A DNA stretch of 64,000 nt from Roseibium sediminicola (GCF_023156505.1 NZ_JALNMJ010000006.1:62001-126000); one strand, 5' to 3'; positions 34,505-45,533 are shown, counted from the first letter of the stretch. Program-made: numbers and translations. The notes: a model not told the origin generated them from the letters alone.

Positions 34505-34856
34505 CCCCGATCTGGAGAAGATCCTTTCGGATCGCTATGACGGCCTCTTGCCGGAGTTCAGTGAAAGCCTGATCGAATGGGCCTATGGCCGGCATTATGC
34601 CCGTCCCGGTCTCGATCTGAAAACCCGGCAATTGTGCACCATCGCCGCCCTCACGGTATTGGGCGGTCAGACAGGTCCGCAGCTCAAGATCAACATAGAA
34701 CACACTCTGGCGGCCGGCGCCGGCCGGACCGAGATTGTCGAGGCAATCTGGCAGATGGCGGTCTATGGCGGTCTGCCGGCGGCCATCAACGGCCTCAATG
34801 CGGCGCGAGAGGTGTTCGAGGCTGAGGACGGGAACGTGACCGCTACCGCCCAGTAA
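34458..34856 (+). CDS. Carboxymuconolactone decarboxylase family protein
   Basis: 132 residues, start ATG behind AGGAA, overlapping the MerR gene by 47 bases. The CMD/AhpD-like fold is marked by 'LDLKTRQLCTIAALTVLGGQ', 'QLKINIEHTLAAGAGRTEIVEAI' and 'YGGLPAAINGL'. A true peroxidase CxxC is absent; a single Cys is present. Family members act on lactones or as weak peroxidases. The translational overlap and MerR operator suggest an electrophile or aldehyde response. Confidence 0.88.
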   Translation: MSTALERGRALTQKLNPDLEKILSDRYDGLLPEFSESLIEWAYGRHYARPGLDLKTRQLCTIAALTVLGGQTGPQLKINIEHTLAAGAGRTEIVEAIWQMAVYGGLPAAINGLNAAREVFEAEDGNVTATAQ

Positions 34857-34882
34857 TTAAACCGGCAGGGCGTGGTGGCGGC

Positions 34883-37405
34883 TCAGGCCGCCGCGACATC
34901 CTTCAGGAACCGGTCGATACGTGTCGTGACCTCGGCCAGCTGGCTCGTGGCGGCGCCGGCAATGTCTTCCACCGCCTTGGCAGACTGGCTGGTCTCGTTG
35001 GACCCGCGCGAGACATCACCGATGTTTTCTGAGACGCTGGCGGTCTGGCCGGCGGCCTGGGAAACACCACTGGAGATTTCCGCTGTGGCGTCCGCCTGCT
35101 GCTCGACCGAACTGGCCATGGCGGCGGCTGTCTCGTTGACCGCCTCCATCATGCCCATGATCCCGCTGATCGCCTCGACGGCGGCGTTTGTGGCCTGCTG
35201 GATCTCGCCGACCTGGCTGGAGATCTCATCGGTGGCCTTGGCGGTCTGACCCGCGAGCGATTTGACTTCCGAGGCGACCACCGCAAAGCCCTTGCCGGCC
35301 TCACCGGCGCGCGCTGCCTCGATCGTGGCGTTGAGCGCCAGAAGGTTGGTCTGCTCTGCGATTTCCTGGATCAGCTGAACAACGGCGCCGATGCGCTCGG
35401 CGGCGGCCGAGAGGCCTCGGATCTGTTCGTTCGAGGTCTTGGTGGCCCCGGCCACTTCCTCGACACGGGTGAGCGTGTCACCGACCTGGCGGCCGACCTC
35501 CTGGACCGAAGCGCTCAGTTCCTCGGTGGCCGCTGCAATGGTCTGGACATTCTGGCTGGCCTGGCTGGACGCAGTGCTGACATCCTCGCTGCGGGTGGTG
35601 GTGGTGCGGGCGATTTCGGACAGCTGCTCGGCGGTGTTGTCGAGGTCATGCATGTTGCCGGTGACCGTGTCGAGCGCGGCTTCGATGTCCTGGCGGAAGG
35701 CGGCGACCAGCGCATCGACCGTGTCCTGACGCCGGCGCACTTCTTCCTGGCTGGCTTCGGTTTCTTCTTCCAGACGCAGGCGCTCGCGTTCCCGGTCACA
35801 GAAGGTTGCAACGGCCTTTGCCATATGTCCGATCTCGTCCTTGCGCACGGCGGCCGGCAGGTCGAGCTCGGTCTCACCGTCCTTCAGTTTCAGCATGGCG
35901 TCGGTCAGGCTACGGATCGGCCGCACGATGGCGATCGTCAGCAGGACGACAAAGGCAACGCCGAGGGCAATGGCGAGCGCGAGGGTCAGGGAGATCTGGG
36001 TCTGTGCCGCGGCGGCGCTGGAAACGGCGGTTTCACCGGAAGAGGCGCTGATGGTTTCTGCCTGCTGGGTCAGGGTCGCTGCGGCGGTGGCGAAATCCTG
36101 CTGGCTGATCAGCAGAGCGGCCGTTGCCGACTTGACGTTCTCAAACGCCGCGCCCAGTTCGGGCAGGTCGCCATTGCCTGCTTCAACAAGCGTTTTCAGC
36201 GGGCCATTCAGCAGATCGGTCAGAGCCTTGTCGGCCGTGTTCTTGCTTGCGGCCTTGCGCACCGTATCGAGAGCCTCCAGCTCCGTGCGCGCGTCTGCCA
36301 GGTAGAGTTCGAAAGCTTGTGCCGCCTCATCCGCCGGTGTGTTCAGGTAATCGGCATAGGCACTGCGCACACCCAGGACGTTGCGCGCCACGCTCTGCGT
36401 GTAATTCGACAAAAGCGCGATGTCCGCGGAGGCCTTGTCGAAATCACGCAGCTCCTTGGTCAATGCATCGATCGGTTCTTCCGCGGCCTTGATGATGCCT
36501 TCGGTCAGGGCGACCAGCTCCAGCGTTGCCGGTTTTATACTTTTCTCCCAGGCGTCCGCGTCCGCTGCCTTCAGATGGTCTTTCAGTAGCTTGGCGTAGC
36601 CTTTGGATCCCTTTGTCAGGGCCTTGACGTCGTCCTTGAGTTTCTTGGTTGTCACGGTTCTCCGGACTGCCTTGGCATCCTTCTCGAGGTCCTTCACCCG
36701 GTCGCCAAGGGCCTTGGCCAGGGCCTTGTCGGGATTTGCGGCGAAAGCCTGGGCTTCCTGTGCCAGCACAATGGTGGCAATGCGCATGTCGCCAAGGCGC
36801 GGGGCAACCTTGGACAGATCATTCATCTTGCCCTGGTTGATGTTGACCAGGGCTGACCGGTAGGCGGCAAGTTTCTTGAATTCCTCAAACGCCTGATTGG
36901 TTGTCGCCACCAGGGACGCCGTCAGCGTATCGAGGCTGGCGGCCGCCGCGTCTCGGTCGGTTCGTTTCAGGCGGAGGCCGGAAAAGCTGTCGTTCAGGTT
37001 GGTCACGATGGTTTCCAGCTCCGCCGCGGCCTGAGGCCGGTCTTTGGCGAGCTGACGGCTCTCGGTTGTGATGGAGGCGATCTCTGCGACCACGGCGTCG
37101 GCGGCGGCGCTGCTGCCGTCCCGGCTGAATGTCTGCGCATGGATCTGCAGCTGGGGCACGCTGCCCAGCAATTCATTGGCCGCCTTTGCAGTCGTGACGG
37201 AGCTTTTAACCTGAGACCCGGCGATCAAACCACCGGCGCCGACACCGAGCGCGCAGAGCAGCATGGCGCCGAAGCCGATCTGCAGCTGTGTCTTGATCGG
37301 CCAGTCCAGGAACGGCCGCTGTTTGGGAGGCGTCTTGCCCCAGCCGGTCTTCTCGGCTGAGACCTGATTCTTTGTCTTCCTGAAGGGAAGCTTCACGAAC
37401 GTCAT
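34883..37405 (-). CDS. Methyl-accepting chemotaxis protein with large helical sensor
   Basis: 840 residues. A 40-residue cytoplasmic head with a Pro/Lys-rich stretch precedes TM1 (about 41-63). A ~405-residue extracytoplasmic domain follows, TM2 lies at about 470-493, then HAMP and a signalling coiled coil with tip [20 protein letters not shown]. The sensor is almost wholly helical and Ala/Lys/Glu-rich, and is long enough for two stacked four-helix bundles (HBM-like). Ligand unknown. Ends FLKDVAAA without a CheR tether, like the other receptor in this window. The stop lies 26 bases after the convergent decarboxylase gene. Confidence 0.94.
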   Translation of the reverse strand: MTFVKLPFRKTKNQVSAEKTGWGKTPPKQRPFLDWPIKTQLQIGFGAMLLCALGVGAGGLIAGSQVKSSVTTAKAANELLGSVPQLQIHAQTFSRDGSSAAADAVVAEIASITTESRQLAKDRPQAAAELETIVTNLNDSFSGLRLKRTDRDAAAASLDTLTASLVATTNQAFEEFKKLAAYRSALVNINQGKMNDLSKVAPRLGDMRIATIVLAQEAQAFAANPDKALAKALGDRVKDLEKDAKAVRRTVTTKKLKDDVKALTKGSKGYAKLLKDHLKAADADAWEKSIKPATLELVALTEGIIKAAEEPIDALTKELRDFDKASADIALLSNYTQSVARNVLGVRSAYADYLNTPADEAAQAFELYLADARTELEALDTVRKAASKNTADKALTDLLNGPLKTLVEAGNGDLPELGAAFENVKSATAALLISQQDFATAAATLTQQAETISASSGETAVSSAAAAQTQISLTLALAIALGVAFVVLLTIAIVRPIRSLTDAMLKLKDGETELDLPAAVRKDEIGHMAKAVATFCDRERERLRLEEETEASQEEVRRRQDTVDALVAAFRQDIEAALDTVTGNMHDLDNTAEQLSEIARTTTTRSEDVSTASSQASQNVQTIAAATEELSASVQEVGRQVGDTLTRVEEVAGATKTSNEQIRGLSAAAERIGAVVQLIQEIAEQTNLLALNATIEAARAGEAGKGFAVVASEVKSLAGQTAKATDEISSQVGEIQQATNAAVEAISGIMGMMEAVNETAAAMASSVEQQADATAEISSGVSQAAGQTASVSENIGDVSRGSNETSQSAKAVEDIAGAATSQLAEVTTRIDRFLKDVAAA

Positions 37406-37598
37406 GCTGCTGCTCCGGACGGTGTGTCGTCGACGTCAGTTTGCCGTGAAACACTTAAGAAGACCCAAAGGAAAGGCGCTTTAAATATAGGCGGAGTGCT
37501 GAATATTTGTTGGGCAAGTTGATTGTTGTTAAGTCTAGATCGGGGTGTGGCTTGAGATTGCGTTCTCTTCTCCCCTCTATTTATGGGGGTATCGTTCG

Positions 37599-38336
37599 TC
37601 ATTGTGTCATCCGGTTCGGGTTCTCCGGAGGAAGCCTGTTCTTGTGGGCAACAAGCGCTTCCTGGAGCCGATCTGTGAGGGCCTTGTCCATTTCCGGGTT
37701 ACAGGCAAGCGACAGGTCGACCTCCTGAACGGTAAGGACAGTCTTGACCTCGATACCGGCTTGTTCAGCGAGATAGGGTGTTGAGATCAGTCCCCCAAGC
37801 CAGAGCCTGATATGACCCTTTGCCAGCATGTTCGCGTTCAACCCGTCCTGGTCCACGAGCACCAGGTGCGGGTGGCCGGCTTTCTCCAGTTCCAGCGTGC
37901 TGGTCCAGCCGGCCACGGCCCCGGTGTAATATTGAAAGCTGTCTTCAACCGAAGACAGAGTGATCTCGCTGTCTTTCAAGGCAAAGAGTGCGAAGCCATC
38001 GATTTCCAAAGGTCCGACCCAGGTGAAGTTGGGCTCGCGTGAAGCCGTACGCCAGAGCGCCAGGAAACAATGGTCGGCATTGTTGCGAACAGCATTCAGG
38101 CCGCGCTTGAACGGCCTGAGGTGAAGATCAACGTCGATGCCAGCGGCATCGGCGATCTGTCTGAGCAAGTCCGTCGCCGTGCCAAGAATCTGGCCACTCT
38201 CATCCTGAAAATAGAGAGGTTTGTAGTCTTCGGTATAGACGACAATCTTTGATTGAGAATGCTCTTGTGAAAATGCAAGGTTCAGTCCCGCGCAAGCCAG
38301 TAATCCTGTAAGAATTACAGACAAGGCTGCACGCAT
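37599..38336 (-). CDS. Periplasmic substrate-binding protein (SBP_bac_3-like)
   Basis: 245 residues. Signal peptide to about 'LAFSQ', then 'IVVYTEDYKPLYFQDESGQILGTATDLLRQIA', the start of solute-binding family 3. 'DHCFLALWRTASREPNFTWVGPL' is typical of the short stand-alone members often described as amino-acid-type periplasmic proteins. No ABC permease follows. It may act as a sensor or scavenger, and the neighbouring chemoreceptor gene (start 194 bases away, same strand) could be a partner. Confidence 0.82.
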   Translation of the reverse strand: MRAALSVILTGLLACAGLNLAFSQEHSQSKIVVYTEDYKPLYFQDESGQILGTATDLLRQIADAAGIDVDLHLRPFKRGLNAVRNNADHCFLALWRTASREPNFTWVGPLEIDGFALFALKDSEITLSSVEDSFQYYTGAVAGWTSTLELEKAGHPHLVLVDQDGLNANMLAKGHIRLWLGGLISTPYLAEQAGIEVKTVLTVQEVDLSLACNPEMDKALTDRLQEALVAHKNRLPPENPNRMTQ

Positions 38337-38428
38337 GGGACATCCCCCTCGTCTTCTTGGCCGATTTTAATTCGCCAAGACTGGTCTATCCATGCTGATT
38401 ATATCCGCATACAAGTTTATGAAAAGTA

Positions 38429-38758
38429 TTAGTCGTCAGACCAGTTGCCGCTTTCGGAGTGATCGCTGTGCCCCAGGTCCTTTTCCGGCCATAGCTGATC
38501 GCGCAATCTCTGTTTCAGGGTCTTCGCTTCGGGAAAGCCACCATCGATTTTGCGGTCCCAGACCGTCTTGCCGTCGCAGGTGATGGTGAAGATGCCACCC
38601 GTGCCGGGAACAAGCGTGACTGCGCCGGCTTCTTCGGAGAACGTGGACAGGATCTCCTGGGCCATCCAGGCCGAGCGCAGCAGCCAGTTGCATTGGCGGC
38701 AATAGGTAACGATGATATGCGGGGCGGGGATGTTGGTCACGGCGTCCAGCCTTTTCAT
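38429..38758 (-). CDS. SelW/Rdx-family thioredoxin-like protein
   Basis: 109 residues from the ATG at 38758. The fold starts 'PHIIVTYCRQCNWLLRSAWMAQEIL', with the CxxC redox motif (Cys20, Cys23) of the Rdx/SelW/SelT family. It continues with 'VPGTGGIFTITCDGKTVWDRKIDGGFPE'. Selenocysteine is replaced by Cys. It probably acts in thiol redox homeostasis. The C-terminal DHSESGNWSDD is extra to the domain. It is divergent from the phosphotransferase gene, the two starts being only eight bases apart. Confidence 0.87.
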   Translation of the reverse strand: MKRLDAVTNIPAPHIIVTYCRQCNWLLRSAWMAQEILSTFSEEAGAVTLVPGTGGIFTITCDGKTVWDRKIDGGFPEAKTLKQRLRDQLWPEKDLGHSDHSESGNWSDD

Positions 38759-38766
38759 TTTGAGAC

Positions 38767-39678
38767 ATGCCGCTTGTGCCACAGCTTCATCCCGATGTAA
38801 CCGCTGCTTTCGCCGCGCATCCCGAACTCTACAATCTGTGCGGCAGGCCCATAGAAGCTGATGCCCAGTCAGGCCTGACCAACCGGGTGTTCCGCGTTGG
38901 GGCGGAACGGGGCGTTTTTTTTCTGCGCTTACCCTGCCCGGAGGCGGCAGGCGTGATCGACCGGGTGGCGGAAGCGCATAATCTGAACCTTGCCTCAGCA
39001 AATGAGCTGGCCCTGCCACCGATCTATTGCGACGTTGCGAGCGGCATCCTGGTGACCCGGGCGGTTACGGTTCTGGAACCGCCGCCGGCGGACCTGCCTG
39101 AGCAATTGGGGGCAGCGCTGGCCAGGCTGCACACGTCCGGGACACGCTTTCAGGGACACATCGATCCGCAGGCAATATTCCGCGCTCAGGCGGCGCGGCT
39201 GCCGCTGTCCAGCACGCTCTCGGCGGAATGGAGGGAGCTTTGCCGGACGATCGAGGCCTTGGCAGAGGCCAAGAGGCCGGACACGCTGCTGGTGCCGAGC
39301 CACGGCGATCCGTCTCCGGGCAATTGCCTGCCTGTTGCGGGCGGGGTCTGGCTGATCGACTGGGAGTATTCGGCCATGGCCGTTCCGGCCTGGGACCTTG
39401 CTTATGCGCTTGTGGAACACGATTTTGGCGAGGTGGAAGAAGGCTCGTTTCTGAAAAGCTATTGCATGGCCGGGGCGGCCGACCTGTGCCCCGCGTCGGC
39501 CCAGCTTGCCCTGATGAAGGCACGGTGTGACGCGGTGTCCGCGCTTTGGGCCTTTGAGCAGGTGGCTGCGGGACGGGACCGGAGCGTCTTCCTGCCTTTT
39601 GCCAGAGCGCGGCGGGATCGCGCGCTCCGCCGATTGCAGGACTTTGCCGGCAGATCAGTCGACCTCTGGCACCTGTGA
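38767..39678 (+). CDS. Choline kinase/aminoglycoside-phosphotransferase-fold protein
   Basis: 303 residues. It has a kinase-like fold with the Brenner motif SHGDPSPGN (catalytic Asp) and the metal-binding 'LIDWEYSAMAVPAWDLAY'. The N-terminal 'SGLTNRVFRV...VFFLRLP' is the nucleotide-binding part. The combination 'GDPSPGN/IDWEY' is common in the choline/ethanolamine kinase branch. True aminoglycoside resistance is unlikely for a chromosomal gene of this type. The substrate is not certain. The 3' end overlaps the convergent DUF1624 gene by 24 bases. Confidence 0.82.
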   Translation: MPLVPQLHPDVTAAFAAHPELYNLCGRPIEADAQSGLTNRVFRVGAERGVFFLRLPCPEAAGVIDRVAEAHNLNLASANELALPPIYCDVASGILVTRAVTVLEPPPADLPEQLGAALARLHTSGTRFQGHIDPQAIFRAQAARLPLSSTLSAEWRELCRTIEALAEAKRPDTLLVPSHGDPSPGNCLPVAGGVWLIDWEYSAMAVPAWDLAYALVEHDFGEVEEGSFLKSYCMAGAADLCPASAQLALMKARCDAVSALWAFEQVAAGRDRSVFLPFARARRDRALRRLQDFAGRSVDLWHL

Positions 39679-40599
39679 CGGGTCTGCGAGACACTGCCGG
39701 TAGCGATCGCTCATCTGGCCGCGCAGCACCGGGTCGGTGGGGTCCTGCCGCAGGGCTGTCCAGATGTTATCGGATTTGAGGTGGTTGAGCGTGCAGGCGC
39801 AGGTGCTTTCGCAGGTAGCGGCGGTTCCCAGATTGGTGTGGCAACTGACCGAACAGCTGCGCATGAAGGCAAATTCGGGGGCCAGAGTGACGCTTGCCCA
39901 GACCAGGCCATAGAGCGCAGGCTGGTGCAGAAGATAGATGATCAGGGAATGACGGCCGCAAAAGCGGGTGGCAATGCCCGGCCACCCCGAGAAACGCAAA
40001 TGCGCCATCAGCTCCCAAAGGCCCAGTCTGCGGGCGGTACTTGAAAAGGCGAGCCCTGCCAGCGTCACGCCCGCCCAAGGAGCCAGCGGCACGTAGTCGA
40101 CGCTGCCGAAATCCGGCAGCCCAAGTCCGGTCCACAGCCAGACCTGGCCGTCGAAGACGGACGAGGTCGCCCAAAGCGGCGATGAGAGTACCAATGCCGA
40201 TGCTGCAATCACCGACCACAGCGGCAGGCGGGCAAAGGGCAGGGCAATAAGACTGGACAATGCGATGCAATGCAGGATGCCGAAGCGGACATAACTGTCG
40301 CCGAAGGTGAAATAGGTCACGAGCGAGACGGAGACGGCCGCGGCGACAATGACGGCCAAGCGGCGCCAGAAGGCGCGCCAGCGAATGCCGTTATGATGGG
40401 CGAGATCAAGGCTGACGCCGGCGAGAAACAGGAAGCTGCCGGCGATGGAGCCGGCAAAGATCCGCCAGTTGGCGCCTTGTGCGACAGGCCAGTCGACAAG
40501 GCCGAACCACGAAAGATCCCAGGAAAAATGGTAGATCGCCATAGCGACGACAGCGAGGCCGCGGGCGAGGTCGATCACGGCCAGACGCGTTGCAGGCAT
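39655..40599 (-). CDS. DUF1624 membrane protein (HGSNAT-like acyltransferase)
   Basis: 314 residues with about seven hydrophobic segments. The start 'LAVIDLARGLAVVAMAIYHFSWDLSWFG' is the DUF1624/HGSNAT catalytic signature, with the His in 'YHFSWD' as probable acyl acceptor. Relatives move acetyl groups across a membrane to a sugar or other acceptor. The C-terminal ~60 residues (from about 'MRSCSVSCHTNLG') form a soluble tail with five Cys (CSVSC, TCESTCAC) that is not part of the usual domain. It overlaps the phosphotransferase gene tail-to-tail. Confidence 0.85.
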   Translation of the reverse strand: MPATRLAVIDLARGLAVVAMAIYHFSWDLSWFGLVDWPVAQGANWRIFAGSIAGSFLFLAGVSLDLAHHNGIRWRAFWRRLAVIVAAAVSVSLVTYFTFGDSYVRFGILHCIALSSLIALPFARLPLWSVIAASALVLSSPLWATSSVFDGQVWLWTGLGLPDFGSVDYVPLAPWAGVTLAGLAFSSTARRLGLWELMAHLRFSGWPGIATRFCGRHSLIIYLLHQPALYGLVWASVTLAPEFAFMRSCSVSCHTNLGTAATCESTCACTLNHLKSDNIWTALRQDPTDPVLRGQMSDRYRQCLADPSQVPEVD

Positions 40600-40684
40600 C
40601 TCTGGGTCTTTCCGATTGGGCTTGAGGTCCGGCGAATGGTGCGCCCGTCCATGAATGGCCGCGGCGAAAGAGCCGGATGCGAGG

Positions 40685-40810
40685 CTAACTGCTGAAAGCG
40701 ACGACCAAGGCGGTGATCAGCGCCGAAGCGGCTATCATGGCGCCGACAAAGGGCCAGGGGGACGGACGGTGAGCGGTAAATAAATCTTGGTTCGCCGGGT
40801 CTTGCAGCAT
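40685..40810 (-). CDS. 41-residue single-helix membrane protein
   Basis: Start ATG at 40810 with GAGGG just upstream. The protein is a polar 22-residue head (MLQDPANQDLFTAHRPS) followed by one hydrophobic helix ending in VVAFSS. It is too small for automated family calls but has a plausible ribosome site and membrane topology. Function unknown. Confidence 0.5.
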   Translation of the reverse strand: MLQDPANQDLFTAHRPSPWPFVGAMIAASALITALVVAFSS

Positions 40811-41111
40811 TGCCCTCAACTCCCAGGATCGGCGCACGCTCTTCCCGGAGGATCGAAAGCACGCCGGTCGTTTCAAAGTGAGAGAGCGCATTTCTGAGCC
40901 AGGTCTTTGCGCCCGGCGGGTCAGACGTCGCTCTCATCCCAACCAACAGTTTGGCAAGACTGCGGCAAACGCCCGGCGCCGAAAAGATGGTAAATCATTT
41001 CCTAACCGGTTTTCCCAAGGAAAGCGTCAAGTTGTGGAGGAACCGGCAAAGTTTTCCTGCTCTGCTTGACGTTTCAGAACGTGTTGAAAGTCCAGGTGTG
41101 GAAGCCGCCGC
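40811..41111. other. Intergenic region, no gene recognised
   Basis: About 300 bases between two minus-strand genes. Short frames exist on both strands but lack ribosome sites and recognisable products. No repeat or regulator site was noted. Confidence 0.4.
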
Positions 41112-41522
41112 TCAAAGGTCCAGCGCGTCGAGGCCGGCTTCCAGGTGATCCGCGAGCAGCGGCATGCCGAGAAGGTATTTGGCGGTGGGACCGACGGCGC
41201 GTTCACGTGCTTCGTCCACAGCCTGGTCGAAGTCCTCGGCATCGAAATCGCCGCGGCCGATCCAGGTGATCGCCACCAGCTCCGCGGCTTCGTCGACATT
41301 CAGGTCTTCAATCAGCTCACGCAGCTCTTCATCGGACAGATCGTCGTTTTCTTCTTCCGCGAGGCCATCGTGATTGTGGCCTTCCTCCAGAGAGTCTGCA
41401 TCGAACTCGACGTCACCCTCGTGGCCGTCCTCAAACGTGTCCTGCAGGGACGAGGCAACAGCGCGGGCTTTCTGCGCAAGCAGGCGGATCGTGTCTGCGG
41501 AAAGGGTAAGGTTGATGTCCAT
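41112..41522 (-). CDS. DUF3775 acidic cytosolic protein
   Basis: 136 residues from the ATG at 41522, behind GGAGG. The start 'MDINLTLSADTIRLLAQKARAV' and the end 'ELVAITWIGRGDFDAEDFDQAVDEA...YLLGMPLLADHLEAGLDAL' match DUF3775. The middle is strongly acidic with Glu/Asp runs. The family is conserved in alphaproteobacteria; its function is unknown. Confidence 0.85.
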   Translation of the reverse strand: MDINLTLSADTIRLLAQKARAVASSLQDTFEDGHEGDVEFDADSLEEGHNHDGLAEEENDDLSDEELRELIEDLNVDEAAELVAITWIGRGDFDAEDFDQAVDEARERAVGPTAKYLLGMPLLADHLEAGLDALDL

Positions 41523-41967
41523 TGCTGCCTCCGACAAACCTGACTTATCTTTATCGATCCACTTTTGGCCGTTGGCAATGGTCATGATGCGAATTCCCTT
41601 TCCGCTGCCTCTGGGGCTTTCCCCAGGGTTATCCCCGATATTCCGTCGCCGTGAACGGGATTTGAGTTAATTTCTCAGAAGCAGCCCCGGCGTGTGGCAT
41701 CCGGTCTTGCGGCCGGAAGCCTCCGTTGCTTTACTTGAACGGCAGACACAGTCCTGTCCTTGATCGGGATCAACGCAAGACCGGTGCGGGTGGCAAGCCG
41801 CGCGGGCGGATTTCAGGCGAGGCGGGGAATGTTATCCGGGGGCGGACCGGGCACTCGAGGCTCGGCTTTCATGCAGACCGCATGAAGCCGGGCCTCGGCT
41901 CCTTTGGCAACAGCAAACCTGTTTCCGGTGGGGGCGGGCGGTCAATGGCCCCAGTGTTGCAGCGGAC
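41523..41967. other. Intergenic region, no gene recognised
   Basis: 445 G/C-rich bases between the DUF3775 gene and a small membrane-protein gene. The frames present are Gly/Arg-rich and unsupported. The promoter of the DUF3775 gene must lie in the first part. Confidence 0.4.
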
Positions 41968-42183
41968 CTATTTGCCGGAAGTCGGTCCGGGCACCTGGCT
42001 TTCAGCGACCGGCCGGTGATGGGCATTCGCGGCGTTGGACGGGTTGGCCATCACGGCCGCGGCGACCAGGGCGGTCGCCAGCACAATGCCGAGCAAAATC
42101 GCCTGCAGCAACGGACGGGCTTCATGCAGGTCGCTCTTATGGGCGCTTTTCCCGCGGGAATTTGGCGTTTCGGCTTGGGACAT
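41968..42183 (-). CDS. 71-residue single-helix membrane protein
   Basis: A polar N-terminus (about 1-24), one hydrophobic helix (25-45, LLQAILLGIVLATALVAAA) and a polar Pro/Ser tail. Start ATG at 42183 with only a weak ribosome site. It lies 75 bases beyond another small membrane gene on the same strand, possibly co-transcribed. Function unknown. Confidence 0.5.
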   Translation of the reverse strand: MSQAETPNSRGKSAHKSDLHEARPLLQAILLGIVLATALVAAAVMANPSNAANAHHRPVAESQVPGPTSGK

Positions 42184-42258
42184 CGTTGAGATCTATCTGA
42201 AAAGTCGTGTTTGTGTGGCAGGTGTGCCTGAGACCGGAGGGGCTCCGGTCCCGATACC

Positions 42259-42483
42259 TCAGTCGGCCTGGCCGGGAGCGGCGGTCAGATCCCGAAACAG
42301 GCGCAGGCCAAGCTGGCGGGTCAGGGTGACCATGGCCGCAAATGCCAGCAGGGGCATGGCGAGCGACGGTGCCATCGCCGACATGAGCATCAAGACACCC
42401 ATGGCAAGCACAAACAAGATTGCCAGTGGGAACGTCACGTTCAACGCCTTGGGCGCTTGCAGGTCATTCTGTCTGTCCACCAT
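42259..42483 (-). CDS. 74-residue two-helix membrane protein
   Basis: Start ATG at 42483 behind GGAGG; an ATG four codons upstream overlaps that site. Hydrophobic residues about 16-60 form two helices, followed by 'RQLGLRLFRDLTAAPGQAD'. Function unknown. Confidence 0.6.
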   Translation of the reverse strand: MVDRQNDLQAPKALNVTFPLAILFVLAMGVLMLMSAMAPSLAMPLLAFAAMVTLTRQLGLRLFRDLTAAPGQAD

Positions 42484-43025
42484 CGGGGCCTCCATCCACT
42501 TTGGATAGCCTCAATGTCGGTTGCAATTGCGCCTGGACGCGGACGTGAATCGGACATGCGCAGTGTGATTTCGTGACCATTTTGCGGCAAATGCGAGCGG
42601 TTGGCGTTGAGGTGTCTTGCGGTTCTTTACAGGTTGTGCCGAGTCTTCCCAGTTTGAGGTAGAACTGCCTCTCCCAATGAGAGAGAGCTCATTTCTGCTA
42701 TGTGCGAATGCCTGGCCGACAAGTGAGGAAAACGGGCAGGTAACCCGGTACTGACCCAAAGGATGAAGTTCCTTAACGGACAGAGAATTGGACTGTTCGG
42801 CGAAAAATTTATTTCCAATTTTCACAGTTAAAGAATGGTTAAAGTAAAAATACAGCTTTAAACATATTTTGAATTTACATCATTCGGCTTGCTGAATTTG
42901 ACAATGCTCCAAGATTTTAAGGCTCGATTTTAGTGTTTGTTTGGACTTTCCACCGATACTTTGGTTTGGGAGAGACTTTGGCCGTGCGGACCTCGCCACG
43001 GCCTCACAAACAGACCGGGCAGAGA
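42484..43025. other. A/T-rich divergent intergenic region
   Basis: 542 bases between a small membrane-protein gene and a PAS protein gene. The right half (about 42790-42960) is clearly A/T-rich and includes a candidate CtrA site. No gene was recognised; small frames have no support. Confidence 0.5.
42828..42842. promoter_or_regulatory. Candidate CtrA-binding site TTAA-N7-TTAA
   Basis: TTAA (42828-42831), seven bases, TTAA (42839-42842) is the full CtrA consensus spacing. It lies 184 bases upstream of the PAS protein start. It is one exact match in an A/T-rich region, so chance occurrence cannot be excluded. Confidence 0.45.
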
Positions 43026-44156
43026 ATGACAAGCAACGCAGCTCAGAGCGCAATGGCTGAAAAGCCGACCGACCCTGTGGCAACGCCGGAGCCGTCAAAA
43101 AAGCAGGCCGGCGAAACCCCGGCGCTGTCGCTGGCCGGCCTTCAGTTCTTCATTGCCGATATCAGCAAGAAGACCATCCTCTGGCACGAAATCGGCTCGC
43201 AGAATTTCAACAGCGAGGTCAAGGATTTACAGGAAGCGCCCTCCAACGAGGCGCTGAGGCATCTGTCTCCGGAAGACCGCAAGACCATTCTGCACCTGGT
43301 GCAGGGCGCCATTCGTGAGGGCCAGGCCGGTCCGTTCGATGTCGGCGGCGGCCCCGATCACCGCATTCCCGGCATACCGATTGTCTCCTATCGTTACGAG
43401 TTGCCCGACGGGCGTGTGCTGGCGATCTGTTTTCCGTCGATCGGCGAGAATGACGACAATCCGGGACGGGTCGCGCTCGGCCTGGCGCCGATCCTGCAGC
43501 ATTTCGTGGCCTCATCGACCCGCGTCGTGCTGCTGGTCGACAATTTCGGTTATGTCCGGTTTGCCAGCGACGGTTTTCTGAAGACTTTCCAGATCGAGGA
43601 TTCCCGCCTGATCCTGGGGCGGAACATTGCCCATATTCAGGGCCGTGTCGGCCGCACGATCGTTTCCCTGGCGCTGGCTGCGCTCACACGGCGCGCAAGC
43701 GCAACCGGCAGCGGCAAGTTCCTGCTGGCAAGTGGTGAAGGCACCGACCTCAAGTATGAGGCCATGTATTTCCGTGTCGGCGGCACGGTTGGCGGTGTTC
43801 TGTTCTCCGCCGGGCACATGGGCGGAGACGTCGACTTCACCAAGGTGTTCGAGGTTTGCAGTTCGCCCATTCTCGTGGTCAACGCAAAGTCGCGCATGAT
43901 CATTGCAGCCAACAGCGCCGCGATGAAGACCTACCATCTGAAGCACGATCTGATGGAAAGCAAGCCAATCACGGAATTGCTGCTGCATGCCAGCAACTAC
44001 ACCGAGCTGGTCAATTCGGCCAAGCAGAAGTCGGAAGTGCCGGTTTCCGTTCCGGTGACGATCCTCAACGGCCAGACCAAGAAAAAGCGCTTTAAATGCA
44101 GCCTGATCGACGAGGACACGAAAGAACCCAAGCTGGTTCTCGAAGCCCGGATGTGA
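43026..44156 (+). CDS. PAS-domain protein of unknown role
   Basis: 376 residues from the ATG at 43026, behind GGGCAGAG. A polar leader is followed by a region reading 'GLQFFIADISKKTILWHEIGSQNF'. Then come a PAS-like domain (about 175-285, 'VVLLVDNFGYVRFASDGFLKTFQIEDSRLILGRNI') and a second (about 290-376, 'FEVCSSPILVVNAKSRMIIAANSAAMKTYHL'). No kinase, GGDEF or HTH output is attached. Such stand-alone PAS proteins may sense a ligand or bind partners. A candidate CtrA box lies upstream. The aminotransferase gene follows on the same strand after 150 bases. Confidence 0.75.
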   Translation: MTSNAAQSAMAEKPTDPVATPEPSKKQAGETPALSLAGLQFFIADISKKTILWHEIGSQNFNSEVKDLQEAPSNEALRHLSPEDRKTILHLVQGAIREGQAGPFDVGGGPDHRIPGIPIVSYRYELPDGRVLAICFPSIGENDDNPGRVALGLAPILQHFVASSTRVVLLVDNFGYVRFASDGFLKTFQIEDSRLILGRNIAHIQGRVGRTIVSLALAALTRRASATGSGKFLLASGEGTDLKYEAMYFRVGGTVGGVLFSAGHMGGDVDFTKVFEVCSSPILVVNAKSRMIIAANSAAMKTYHLKHDLMESKPITELLLHASNYTELVNSAKQKSEVPVSVPVTILNGQTKKKRFKCSLIDEDTKEPKLVLEARM

Positions 44157-44219
44157 CAGGCGACCGGACACGGCAGCGTCTGTGACAGGGCGGACGAGAA
44201 AACTGCTTTGCCAGCTTGA

Positions 44220-45506
<1,287 letters not shown>

Positions 45507-45533
45507 ACTTTTCCGGAACAGACCGGAGGAAAG

